A stretch of DNA of 47,553 bases, taken from positions 1-47,553 of the forward strand of contig CAZUDI010000027.1 of the NCBI GenBank assembly GCA_964618975.1, given 5' to 3'. The DNA comes from CAZUDI01 sp964618975. GTDB lineage: Bacteria; Desulfobacterota; Desulfomonilia; UBA1062. Numbering within the stretch: position 1 is the first letter of the stretch; every line of letters begins with the position of its first letter. The translations under genes were made by a program, and so were the position numbers. Positions 34,525 through 42,778 of the stretch are shown piece by piece. The notes under the pieces were generated by a model. It made no database searches. It was given only the letters and a program-made list of their open reading frames with translations, and was not told the DNA's origin.

Positions 34525-34833
34525 TTAGGTGAGAGTCTGCATGAGGTCGTCGAGCATCTCCTCCCGGGTATCGATGGCCCGCAGGCAGGCCTCAAAGCCG
34601 TGCTCGGCCCGTATGAGGGTGCCGATCTCCTGCGCCAGATCGACGCCGGGGCCTTCCTGACCGTCCGTGGCGTAAGGACGGCTTGTGACGGGGGTTACCT
34701 GCGCGTTCGGGCCTTCCACGAGGTCGGTGCGCAGGGGACGGTAGCCCTCGGTGTTGAGGTTGGCCATATTGGAGGCGGCATTTCCCAGGAGCACGCCGTT
34801 GGCGTTCAGGGCCGAAATCAGACTCGACATCAT
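34525..34833 (-). CDS. Mini flagellar rod/hook-like protein (FlgC-like)
   Basis: 102 aa from ATG 34833 (AAGGGGGGAG upstream). The N-terminal segment (ALNANGVLLGNAASNMANLN) matches the flagellar rod motif, and the C-terminal helix (VDLAQEIGTLIRAEHGFEAC) matches the Flg_bbr_C domain. Only about 35 residues lie between, so it is a minimal version of FlgC/FlgB/FlgG-type proteins. No other flagellar gene is in the window. It heads an envelope/lipid gene run. Could be an orphan rod component or a repurposed axial protein. Confidence 0.75.
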   Translation of the reverse strand: MMSSLISALNANGVLLGNAASNMANLNTEGYRPLRTDLVEGPNAQVTPVTSRPYATDGQEGPGVDLAQEIGTLIRAEHGFEACLRAIDTREEMLDDLMQTLT

Positions 34834-34841
34834 CTCCCCCC

Positions 34842-34871
34842 TTGATACGTTATCGGATGAGTGTCTATAAT
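34842..34871 (+). promoter_or_regulatory. Sigma-70 promoter for the plus-strand kinase triad
   Basis: TTGATA (34842-34847), 18-bp spacer, consensus TATAAT (34866-34871). The expected transcription start, 7-8 nt later, falls at the ATG at 34879, suggesting a leaderless mRNA. Confidence 0.6.
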
Positions 34872-34878
34872 CTTGAGC

Positions 34879-36342
34879 ATGCGCAAACCAGGACTCTTCG
34901 AGCGGCTCATGATCGCTTATGTCGTGTTCGTGGTGGTGCTCATCGGGCTGAACATGGTGCTGCTCTATGTGTCTTCCCGGCTGGGGCACATTACCAGCGA
35001 CATCTACCTCGTCGACTACCGCAAGAAGGAGGTCTCGGATAAGCTCATCGCCGACCTGATCTCCTTTGAAGAGACCACCAAACAGTATCTCCTGCTGCAG
35101 CAGGACACCTACTGGAGACTCATCGAGGAGAAGGCCCAGGGGATCACGCGGGCCTGGGACTACCTTTCAGGGCCCCAGACACTCTATGATGAACAGGAGC
35201 GCGAGATCATGGGGGAAGGCCGCTTTCTGTGGGCCGCCTTTCTGGCCAAGTTCCACGAGCGCGTCCCCGACCTGCCGCAGGATACTGTCACGCTCGAGAA
35301 GATCTTTCTCGACAACGAGACGGCCATCGACGAACTCGTGGGCATTGCGCGTTTTGCCAACGCCCGGGCCGTGGAATCCATGGACAGGAAGATTGTGGAC
35401 CTCAAGGGCCTCAGTGATGACCTGGTGAGATTCACCTGGTGGGCCCTGGGGATGGCGCTGAGCATCGGCCTGATCGTACCTCTGGTGATCTACCGCAGCA
35501 TCACTCGCGATCTGGGCCGCATCAAGAAGGGCATCCAGCGTATTTCCAATGGTGACTTCTCCTTCAAGCTCCCCATCGACAGCCGTGACGAACTGGGCGT
35601 GCTCGCCAACTCATTCAACGAGATGACCGCCCGCTTGCAGGAGCTCGACGACATGAAGTCCGAGTTTATCTCGATCGTGTCCCATGAGCTCAAGACCCCC
35701 CTGACCTCCATGAAGGAGGCGGCCAATCTGCTGCTCGAGGGCGTGGGGGGGACCCTGGCGGACAAACAGCATCGGTTGGTCAGCATCATGAATCAGGGTA
35801 TCATGCGCCTGCTGCGTATTATCGACGAACTCCTCGAGATCACGCGTCTCGAGGGCGGTATGGTGCGCCTGGGCATGGTGCAGCATGACATGAACGCGAT
35901 CGTGGCAGCGTTTGTCCAGGAGATCAAACCTTTTGCTGACAATCAGGGGGTTATGATCGATGTGGCCTATTTCGAGGAGACTTGCATGGTCATGGCGGAC
36001 AGGAATAAGATAGTGCAGGTGTTGACAAACCTCACCCATAATGCCATCAAATATTCCCAGAACGGTCAGGGGGTCGAGATCCGGATCACCCGCGACAGCG
36101 ACTGCGTGACCGTGGAGATCGAGGATCATGGAACAGGCATTCCCGAAGAGGATCTGCCTCTTATTTTCGATAAATTCTACCAATCGAAGATCACCAGGGG
36201 TCACAGTGGAACCGGACTCGGGCTGGCGATCGCCAAGCGCATCGTCGAGGCCCATGGAGGCGACATCCGTGCATACAGTCAGGTGGAAAAGGGCAGCGTC
36301 TTTGTTTTTGCCCTGCCTGCTCTTCCTCGCAGCCCTGCTTGA
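34879..36342 (+). CDS. Membrane sensor histidine kinase (GlrK/QseE-like)
   Basis: 487 aa from ATG 34879 (a GTG at 34861 would add six residues but lies inside the promoter). Two membrane segments (about 10-32 and 190-212) enclose a helical periplasmic sensor domain. Then HAMP about 212-265, HisKA with H-box SIVSHELKTPLTSMKEA, and HATPase with NLTHNAIKYS, DHGTGIPEEDL and GTGLGLAI. This is a complete kinase. It is followed by an overlapping lipoprotein gene and an NtrC-family regulator, the same order as glrK-qseG-glrR in enterobacteria, so it probably phosphorylates that regulator. Confidence 0.9.
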   Translation: MRKPGLFERLMIAYVVFVVVLIGLNMVLLYVSSRLGHITSDIYLVDYRKKEVSDKLIADLISFEETTKQYLLLQQDTYWRLIEEKAQGITRAWDYLSGPQTLYDEQEREIMGEGRFLWAAFLAKFHERVPDLPQDTVTLEKIFLDNETAIDELVGIARFANARAVESMDRKIVDLKGLSDDLVRFTWWALGMALSIGLIVPLVIYRSITRDLGRIKKGIQRISNGDFSFKLPIDSRDELGVLANSFNEMTARLQELDDMKSEFISIVSHELKTPLTSMKEAANLLLEGVGGTLADKQHRLVSIMNQGIMRLLRIIDELLEITRLEGGMVRLGMVQHDMNAIVAAFVQEIKPFADNQGVMIDVAYFEETCMVMADRNKIVQVLTNLTHNAIKYSQNGQGVEIRITRDSDCVTVEIEDHGTGIPEEDLPLIFDKFYQSKITRGHSGTGLGLAIAKRIVEAHGGDIRAYSQVEKGSVFVFALPALPRSPA

Positions 36343-36781
36343 AGGGTGCGCCGCGCAGTTGGTGCGTGATCCCCTGCAGGCGGCCGAGGACCAGGTGGCC
36401 TCCGGGAAGGCCCTGCCGGGCGATCCCTCTCAGACGACCGCCTTTCCCAGCCCGGAGATGCGCATCCGCCGGGAGCTGGTGCTGATCATGGACGCCCTGC
36501 AGCAGGGGACGTGCACCTATGCGCAGGCCTACGAGGGCCTGGATCGCATCCGGAAGGACACCGCCGTGCCGTACCCTCTGCGAGTGGAGGCCGGATATCT
36601 GCGGGCGCTCGTGGGGATGCTGGACGAATCCGCCCGGCAGATGCAGACCCTGCATGAGCAGTGCGAGCAGTGCCTGCGCGAGAAGGACCAGGCGGCCGAG
36701 GAGATAGATCTTCTGCGCTACAAGCTCAAGAAGCTGGAAGAGATCTATATCAATACGGAAAAGAGGCGGGGGATGCAATGA
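36269..36781 (+). CDS. QseG-like small lipoprotein
   Basis: 170 aa. Start GTG 36269 is preferred: GGAGG lies 8 nt upstream and it yields a good lipoprotein signal (MHTVRWKR, hydrophobic core, lipobox ALLEGC). ATG 36254 and TTG 36302 are alternatives. The mature part is helical with paired cysteines (HEQCEQC) and a C-terminal coiled coil (EIDLLRYKLKKLEEIYINTE). It overlaps the kinase gene by 74 nt in another frame and its stop overlaps the regulator start (ATGA). In enterobacteria the lipoprotein QseG works with the QseE/GlrK kinase; a similar role is inferred from position and type, not from clear sequence identity. Confidence 0.7.
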   Translation: MHTVRWKRAASLFLPCLLFLAALLEGCAAQLVRDPLQAAEDQVASGKALPGDPSQTTAFPSPEMRIRRELVLIMDALQQGTCTYAQAYEGLDRIRKDTAVPYPLRVEAGYLRALVGMLDESARQMQTLHEQCEQCLREKDQAAEEIDLLRYKLKKLEEIYINTEKRRGMQ

Positions 36782-38157
36782 GCAGGGAACCGAGAATACT
36801 GGTACTGGACGACGAGCCCAACATCGTCGAGGTCCTGATCACCAGGCTCGAGGCCTCCGGCTTCGCGGTGCAGGGCGCCGTCAAGCCGGAGACGGCCCTG
36901 GCGGCGTTGAGGAAGGACGATTTCAGCGTGCTGCTGACAGACCTCAAGATGCCGGAGATGGATGGCATGACCGTGCTCAAGGAGGCCAAGAAGATCGATC
37001 CGGACCTGGAGGTGATCATCTTCACCGCCTACGGCTCCATCGAGGGCGCCGTGAACGCCATCAAGGAGGGCGCCTACGATTTCATCGTCAAGCCTTTCGA
37101 ACCCCTGGATCTGGTCGCCAAGATCCGGCGGGCCATCGAGAAGCGCGAACTCAAGGAGCGCGTGCGCTATCTCGAGCAGGAGGTGGAAGACCGCATCGAG
37201 CACCGCATCTTCGCCGAGAGTCCGGCCATGAAACGGGTGCTTTCGCTGGTACGCCAGGTGAGCTCCACGGATACGACGGTGCTCATTCTGGGAGAGTCGG
37301 GCACGGGCAAGGAGCTTATCGCGCGCATGCTGCACGTGGAAAGCCGCAGAAAAAACCGTAAATTCGTGGTGATGGACTGCGGTGCCACCCCGCCTTCGCT
37401 TATCGAGGCCGAGCTCTTCGGCTATGAAAAGGGGGCCTACACCGGGGCGGTCAAGGACAAGAAGGGCATCATCGAGGAGGCGGATACGGGCACCCTGTTC
37501 CTGGATGAGATCGGCAACATCTCGTCCGAGATGCAGACACGGCTGCTGCGGGTACTGGAATCGGGGGAGTTCAGGCGTGTGGGCGAGGTCGGCCAGCGCC
37601 GGGTGGACATCCGTGTGATCGCGGCCACCAATGCCGACCTGCAGGCCAAGGTCAAGGACGGGAGCTTCCGGGAGGATCTCTACTATCGTCTGCGGGTCAT
37701 AACCGTCAATCTGCCCCCCTTAAGGGAGCGCAAAGACGACATCCCCGGGCTGTGCCAGGTCTTTCTGACCGAGTTCAGCAACAAGACCGGCAAGCGGGTG
37801 GTGGGTATCGGCAAGGAGGCCATGCACATGCTGACCTCCCACGACTGGCCCGGTAACGTGCGCGAGCTCAAGAACGTGATCGAGTCCGCCGTGGTGTTGT
37901 GCAAGGGGGAGGTCGTCACCCCCGGCGAGCTGATGCTTTCCGGGATGCGCGAGAACGGGCCGCCGCCGGATCTGTCCCCACTGGAGGGGGAGGGCCTGAA
38001 CAAGCTCGAGGCCCAGGAAAAGGCCATGGTGCTCCAGGCCCTCAAGAAGACCCGCTGGGTCCAGAAGGATGCCGCTGATCTCCTGGGTATCTCCCGGCGG
38101 GTGATGCACTACAAGATCCGCAAGTACAACATCAACCCGGGTAAGAACCTGGTCTGA
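36778..38157 (+). CDS. NtrC-family sigma-54-dependent response regulator (GlrR-like)
   Basis: 459 aa from ATG 36778. Receiver 6-120 with Asp55 and Lys105; AAA+ domain about 143-370 with Walker A GESGTGKE (172-179), Walker B FLDEIG and the R-finger region; C-terminal Fis-type helix-turn-helix about 410-455 (DAADLLGISRRVMHYKIRKY). The sigma-54 contact loop is GAYTGA (219-224), with Tyr in place of the usual Phe, a conservative change. It should activate sigma-54 promoters when phosphorylated by the upstream kinase. Its 3' end faces a second NtrC-type regulator gene 40 nt away. Confidence 0.93.
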   Translation: MSREPRILVLDDEPNIVEVLITRLEASGFAVQGAVKPETALAALRKDDFSVLLTDLKMPEMDGMTVLKEAKKIDPDLEVIIFTAYGSIEGAVNAIKEGAYDFIVKPFEPLDLVAKIRRAIEKRELKERVRYLEQEVEDRIEHRIFAESPAMKRVLSLVRQVSSTDTTVLILGESGTGKELIARMLHVESRRKNRKFVVMDCGATPPSLIEAELFGYEKGAYTGAVKDKKGIIEEADTGTLFLDEIGNISSEMQTRLLRVLESGEFRRVGEVGQRRVDIRVIAATNADLQAKVKDGSFREDLYYRLRVITVNLPPLRERKDDIPGLCQVFLTEFSNKTGKRVVGIGKEAMHMLTSHDWPGNVRELKNVIESAVVLCKGEVVTPGELMLSGMRENGPPPDLSPLEGEGLNKLEAQEKAMVLQALKKTRWVQKDAADLLGISRRVMHYKIRKYNINPGKNLV

Positions 38158-38197
38158 TGCGTATCTGAGCCCTTTGGACGCCTGTGGCGCCTGGCTC

Positions 38198-39547
38198 TCA
38201 GTCGTCCTTGCGGTCGAGCTTGCGATAGAGGGTCCGGGTGGAGACCCCCAGAAGCTTGGAGGCCAGGGCCTTGTCGCCCTTGGTGTATTTGAGGGTCTTC
38301 TCCATCAGGAGCTGCTCCACCTCTTCCAGGGGGGTGCCGAGCTGGATGGTGACCGATTCGCGCCCCGACGAGCGGTTGCGGGCCAGCTCCCGGGGCAGGT
38401 CGTCCTCGCTGATCACCCCGTCCTTGTCCAGCACCACGCAGCGCTCGATCACGTTCTCCAGTTCGCGCACGTTGCCGGGCCACTCGTAGGCCAGCAGGAT
38501 CTCCATGGCGCGGGACTCGATGCCACGGATGGTTTTGGCGTTCTTCTTGGCGAAGCGGTTGAGGAAGTGCTGCACGAGGGAGGGGATATCCTCGCGACGC
38601 TCGCTGAGAGCGGGGAGCTGGATGCTGATGACGTTCAGCCTCCAGTAGAGGTCCTCCCGGAAGAGACCCTCCTTGACCATGTGGGAGAGGTCCTTGTTGG
38701 TGGCCGCGATGATGCGGGTGTCTACGCTGATGGTCTTGTTGCTTCCCAGGTGTTCGAAGGTGCCCTCCTGCAGGATTCTGAGCAGTTTGACCTGCACCGC
38801 CAGCGGGACTTCGCCGATCTCGTCTAAGAAGATGGAGGATTGGTGCGCGGCCTCGAAGCGGCCCTCCCGGCGCGAGGACGCCCCGGTGAAGGCACCCTTT
38901 TCGTAGCCGAAGAGCTCGGACTCGATCAGCGTCTCGGGGATGGCGGCGCAGTTGACCTTGACCATGGGCCGGTCCGAGCGGGGGGAGAGCCGATGGAGCA
39001 TGTCGGCGATGACCTCCTTGCCCGTTCCGGAGGCGCCCAGGATGAGGATGGTGGCCTGGCTGGGGGCCACCTGGTGCACGAGTTCGGCGATCTCGCGCAT
39101 CTTAGGGCTGGCCGACTCCACGAGCGGCCCGGTCTCCAGGGCCTCCAGGCGTTCCTTGAGGTGCAGATTGTCCAGGGTGAGGGTCTGCTTCTCGATGGCC
39201 TTGTGCACGGCCTTGAGGATGTCCGCCTTCTTGAAGGGCTTGGTGAGGTAGTCGTAGGCGCCCTCCTTCATGGAATCGAGAGCCGTGTCCACGGCGGCGT
39301 GTCCGGTGATCATGATGACCTCGGTATAGGGCGAGACCGACTTGCTGACCCGCAGGAGCTCCATGCCGTCCATGCCGGCCATGCGGATGTCGGTGATAAG
39401 GAGGTCGATGTCGCCTGCCCGGATGAGCTTGAAGGCCTCGTCCCCGTTGGTAGCGGTCAGGACGCAGAAGCCCTCCTTTTCCAGGATGCGGCGCAGGGAT
39501 TCGCGGATACCGGTCTCGTCGTCGACAACCAGGATTTTCTTGCTCAT
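38198..39547 (-). CDS. NtrC-family sigma-54-dependent response regulator
   Basis: 449 aa. Receiver with Asp53 and Lys103; AAA+ domain with Walker A GASGTGKE (171-178), canonical GAFTGA (218-223), IFLDEIGEV and WPGNVRELENVIERC; Fis-type helix-turn-helix at the C-terminus (KALASKLLGVSTRTLYRKLD). Start overlaps the stop of the upstream exported-protein gene (ATGA). Last gene of a minus-strand unit: kinase, exported protein, regulator. The target genes cannot be told from the window; no clear -24/-12 element was found nearby. Confidence 0.93.
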   Translation of the reverse strand: MSKKILVVDDETGIRESLRRILEKEGFCVLTATNGDEAFKLIRAGDIDLLITDIRMAGMDGMELLRVSKSVSPYTEVIMITGHAAVDTALDSMKEGAYDYLTKPFKKADILKAVHKAIEKQTLTLDNLHLKERLEALETGPLVESASPKMREIAELVHQVAPSQATILILGASGTGKEVIADMLHRLSPRSDRPMVKVNCAAIPETLIESELFGYEKGAFTGASSRREGRFEAAHQSSIFLDEIGEVPLAVQVKLLRILQEGTFEHLGSNKTISVDTRIIAATNKDLSHMVKEGLFREDLYWRLNVISIQLPALSERREDIPSLVQHFLNRFAKKNAKTIRGIESRAMEILLAYEWPGNVRELENVIERCVVLDKDGVISEDDLPRELARNRSSGRESVTIQLGTPLEEVEQLLMEKTLKYTKGDKALASKLLGVSTRTLYRKLDRKDD

Positions 39548-40602
39548 GGGAGGAAGGGATCCTTTGTGGTGGTTTCGAGGTTGAGCTGCAGCTTGCCCGC
39601 GGGCACGGTGATCTCCTGCAGCAGGGCCTGGCCGTCGCCTTGGGGGGCGTAGACCAGGTAGGTCCCGGGGGGGATGTCATTCAGGATGCAACGGTGCTTG
39701 TTTGCGACCGGGGACGAGAAGCGCACCGCCGCGTGTCTGAGGTCGAAGGCCACCTGGCTGAAGCGTTTGTGCGCCTCTTCGAGCTGCTCGGTGAAGGCCG
39801 CCTCGGCCTGCTGATAGTCCCTTTGACGCTTGCCGCGCAGGGCCAGGGCCTCGTCCAGGGAGCCTTTGAGGGGCTTGAGCGTGGCGGCGAAGGCCTGCTC
39901 CACGTCCATGGTGGCGGTCTGACCCTTGTAGTCGATGCGTTCCACGAAGTGCAGATCCTTGAGGTCGAGGTGGAAATTCTCGCGGATATGCTTGCGGATG
40001 AAGGCCAGTTGGTCGGATTTCAGCTCGCCGATGAAAAAGGTGAAGCGTTCCGGGCTGGCGCCCTGGTTGGAGAGGGTCTTGCCCGGGGCGATCCCGAATT
40101 TCAGGGTGTCGGGATGGCTGAGCTCCAGCATCTGGCGCGAAGAGGTGGGCAGGGAGATCCCGCCGACGCGCGGGGCATAGACCAGGTCGGAGACGATGCG
40201 GTCCGTCTGGTTGGTGATACGGTAGGTGAAGGTGATCTCCCCCAGGGCCGAGGCCTCGGGCGAGATGAAGGCCTCGGCGGAAAGCACCTCGACCGTGATC
40301 TGGGAGAGGTAGCGCTGGCGCGTGCTGGCGACGGTGTCCTCATAGGTTTTACGGCGCTTGACGATGAGCGTTTCGGTCTGCGCCAGTTTCTCGGCCAGGG
40401 CCTGGACGCCGAAGCGCTCGTCGAGTTCGCGCTGCTCGGCCTCCAGGCTCTGGCGCATATGCCCCAGGACGGGTAGCGTGCCGGCGGACAGCAGGGATAC
40501 GCTCATCACCCCCGGGGGGACCTGGACCTCCACCCGGGCGGCCTGGGCGGGAAGGGTCATCAGCAGCAGCCCCAATACGCTTAAGATCAGGGATCGTTTC
40601 AT
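39544..40602 (-). CDS. Exported accessory protein of a two-component system, unknown family
   Basis: 352 aa. Signal peptide MKRSLILSVLGLLLMTLPAQA, then a small N-terminal domain, a coiled-coil stretch about 45-85 (QSLEAEQRELDERFGVQALA), and a beta-rich middle. A second coiled region (EALALRGKRQRDYQQAEAAF) precedes a C-terminal beta-sandwich resembling carboxypeptidase regulatory-like repeats (DIPPGTYLVYAP, LLQEITVPAGKLQL). No lipobox, so periplasmic. It sits between a membrane kinase and an NtrC-type regulator and overlaps the latter, so it probably tunes the kinase or is its ligand sensor. I do not recognise a named family. Confidence 0.75.
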   Translation of the reverse strand: MKRSLILSVLGLLLMTLPAQAARVEVQVPPGVMSVSLLSAGTLPVLGHMRQSLEAEQRELDERFGVQALAEKLAQTETLIVKRRKTYEDTVASTRQRYLSQITVEVLSAEAFISPEASALGEITFTYRITNQTDRIVSDLVYAPRVGGISLPTSSRQMLELSHPDTLKFGIAPGKTLSNQGASPERFTFFIGELKSDQLAFIRKHIRENFHLDLKDLHFVERIDYKGQTATMDVEQAFAATLKPLKGSLDEALALRGKRQRDYQQAEAAFTEQLEEAHKRFSQVAFDLRHAAVRFSSPVANKHRCILNDIPPGTYLVYAPQGDGQALLQEITVPAGKLQLNLETTTKDPFLP

Positions 40603-40610
40603 ATTCACGT

Positions 40611-42761
40611 TCACGCGCGTTCCTCCATGGTCGGGGACCCGTTCTGCACACAGGGGATGGAAAAGATGAAGGTGGAGCCGGACCCCTTTTGGCTCTCCAC
40701 GTCCACCCATCCGTCATGGGCGTTGGCGATGTATTGGACCAGGGAGAGCCCCAAACCGGTGCCGTTATCCTTGGTGGTGAAGTAGGGGTCGAAGATGCGG
40801 CGCTTGATGTCGTGCGGGATACCGAAGCCCGTATCCTTGACCAGCAGCAAGAAGTTCTCCTTAATACCCATGAGGGAAATCTCGATCTTCCCACCAGACG
40901 GCATGGCATCTGATGCATTTTTCACAAGATTTATCAAAACCTGCCGGAATTGTCCACGGTCGATCATGATTTCTCCCGGGCAGTCGCGCTGGGTGATGCC
41001 CAGCTCGATCTGGCGCCGTTTGAGCTCGGGCTGCAGCATGGCGAGCGTGGCGGAAACCTCCAGGCGGGGGCTGATGCGCTGCAGCTTGGGGTGCGGCAGC
41101 CGGGCATAGGAGAGGTACTCGTCCGTGATCTGAGACAGGCGATCGATCTCGCCCTTGATGACGTCCAGCAGCTCACGGGCCTCCTCTCCGGCCGTGCCCT
41201 CATCGAGCTCGTCCTCGAGGAGCTCGGCGTGCAGCTGCACCGAGGTGAGGGGGTTGCGGATCTCGTGCGCCACGTGGGCCGACATCTGGCCCACGGCGGC
41301 GAGCTTGTCCGCCTGCAGCAGCTTGTCGGTGAGGGCCTTCTTCTCCGTGATGTCCACGGCGTACTGGACCACGCAGTCCACCTCCCCCCGGGCGCCCAGC
41401 AGCGGGATGACACTGATGTCGAAGATGTAGGGCTTGCCGGCGATCTCGACACGGCGGTCATGTTCGGCGATGAGCTCGCCGGTGCAAAAACAGCGCTCCA
41501 CGACATCCATGAGGCACGGATTGTCTCGGGGGGGCAGGTCCACCTCGCAGTGTTTCCCCAGCAGTGCCTCGCGCGTCTTTCCGTAGAGGTCGCAGTAGCG
41601 CTGGTTGACGTCCATGATGGTAAAGGCGGCGTCGATCATGATCAGGTAGTGGGGGACCCCGTTGAAGATCGTTTCCAGACGCTTGTGCGCCACGAGCACC
41701 TTGTCGGCCCACCTGTTGCGCTCGTGGGCGGCCGCCCGCGCGCGGTTGATGCGCAGCATGACGATGGTGGCCAGGAGCACGAAGCCGATGCTCACCGAAC
41801 CCAGGGTGAGCGTGTTCAGGAAGGTGCCCGACATGAGCTGGATCACCTCGCTGTAGGGCGAGGTGACCACCGTGATCCAGCGCCGGTTCAGGAAGTGCAC
41901 CGAGGAAAAGGCCAGGAGCTTGCGCGTGGGCTCGTTCTCCGGGAAGTGGGGGAAGACGAACTCGTACATGCCGTCGTTCTTGAGCTCCATGCCGTGCTTG
42001 ATCTCATCGATCCCGGAGATCTTGACCCCCTTCTGCTGCTGATCGAGGACCACGTCGTAGAGGTCCAGCCCGAGCATGGCGGGGTTGGGGTGATAGAGGA
42101 TCATGCCCGATTCGTCCAGCAGCCAGGCGTAGCCATTGTTGGAGGGCCGCATGGGGGCCACATAGTGGGCCGTGATGTTGGTCAGGTCGATGGCGCAGCC
42201 GATCACGCCGTGGAAGACGCCGCTGGAGTCCTTGACCGGGAAGGCGATGACGAAGGTCTCGAAGCCGCCCGGGATGTCCTCATACTGCTGCCCGCCCACC
42301 TTGATGATGTCCGAGACAAAGGGGACCCCCATCTCCCGCGCCACGCGGAAGTAGGTGCGGAAGCTGAAGTCCTTGCCGTCGATTTCGGGCAGGACCCACC
42401 CCGGAAAGTGGTAGCGCATGAAACCGCTAGAATCTTCCCAGAAAACGAAGGCGACCTTGTTCTTGAGCGCATTGTAGGCGTTGTTTACCGCGACGGTGAT
42501 GGAATCGGGGTTGCCCTGAGAGACGGCCTCGATCTTGGTGGTGAGGTTGAGGATGTTGGTGATGTCGCCCATGTACTGCTCGATGCCCATGGCGGTCTGC
42601 TGGGCCAGCAGACCCTGCTCGCGGTTGAACTGGATGGCCATCTCGTTCTCCACGCTCTTGTAGGAATACAGGGCGAAGAGCACCACGAAGCCGAGCACGA
42701 TGAAGGAGCCCATCCAGATGATGACCTCCCAGTTTGTATCCGTGAACCTTAATTTTTTCAT
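40611..42761 (-). CDS. Membrane sensor histidine kinase (dCache-PAS-HisKA-HATPase)
   Basis: 716 aa. First membrane segment about 12-33, then a long extracytoplasmic double-Cache-type domain about 35-315 (FWEDSSGFMRYHFPG, FRTYFRVAREMGVPFVSDI, GVIGCAIDLTNIT), second membrane segment about 325-345, PAS about 370-490, HisKA with H-box HVAHEIRNPLTSVQ, and HATPase with NLVKNASDAM, DTGFGIP and GTGLGLSLV. dCache domains bind small molecules such as amino or organic acids. Architecture resembles AtoS/NtrB-type kinases that act on NtrC-family regulators, matching the regulator two genes downstream. Confidence 0.9.
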   Translation of the reverse strand: MKKLRFTDTNWEVIIWMGSFIVLGFVVLFALYSYKSVENEMAIQFNREQGLLAQQTAMGIEQYMGDITNILNLTTKIEAVSQGNPDSITVAVNNAYNALKNKVAFVFWEDSSGFMRYHFPGWVLPEIDGKDFSFRTYFRVAREMGVPFVSDIIKVGGQQYEDIPGGFETFVIAFPVKDSSGVFHGVIGCAIDLTNITAHYVAPMRPSNNGYAWLLDESGMILYHPNPAMLGLDLYDVVLDQQQKGVKISGIDEIKHGMELKNDGMYEFVFPHFPENEPTRKLLAFSSVHFLNRRWITVVTSPYSEVIQLMSGTFLNTLTLGSVSIGFVLLATIVMLRINRARAAAHERNRWADKVLVAHKRLETIFNGVPHYLIMIDAAFTIMDVNQRYCDLYGKTREALLGKHCEVDLPPRDNPCLMDVVERCFCTGELIAEHDRRVEIAGKPYIFDISVIPLLGARGEVDCVVQYAVDITEKKALTDKLLQADKLAAVGQMSAHVAHEIRNPLTSVQLHAELLEDELDEGTAGEEARELLDVIKGEIDRLSQITDEYLSYARLPHPKLQRISPRLEVSATLAMLQPELKRRQIELGITQRDCPGEIMIDRGQFRQVLINLVKNASDAMPSGGKIEISLMGIKENFLLLVKDTGFGIPHDIKRRIFDPYFTTKDNGTGLGLSLVQYIANAHDGWVDVESQKGSGSTFIFSIPCVQNGSPTMEERA

Positions 42762-42778
42762 CTATTACATACCGGGCC

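Noticed and set aside
38158..38197. Terminator between the two facing regulators
   Set aside because: GAGCC/GGCTC can pair but there is no T-run on either strand and the loop is long.
40950..42752. 600-codon plus-strand ORF opposite the dCache kinase
   Set aside because: Antisense shadow; Asp/His/Val/Gly-rich with no start signal.
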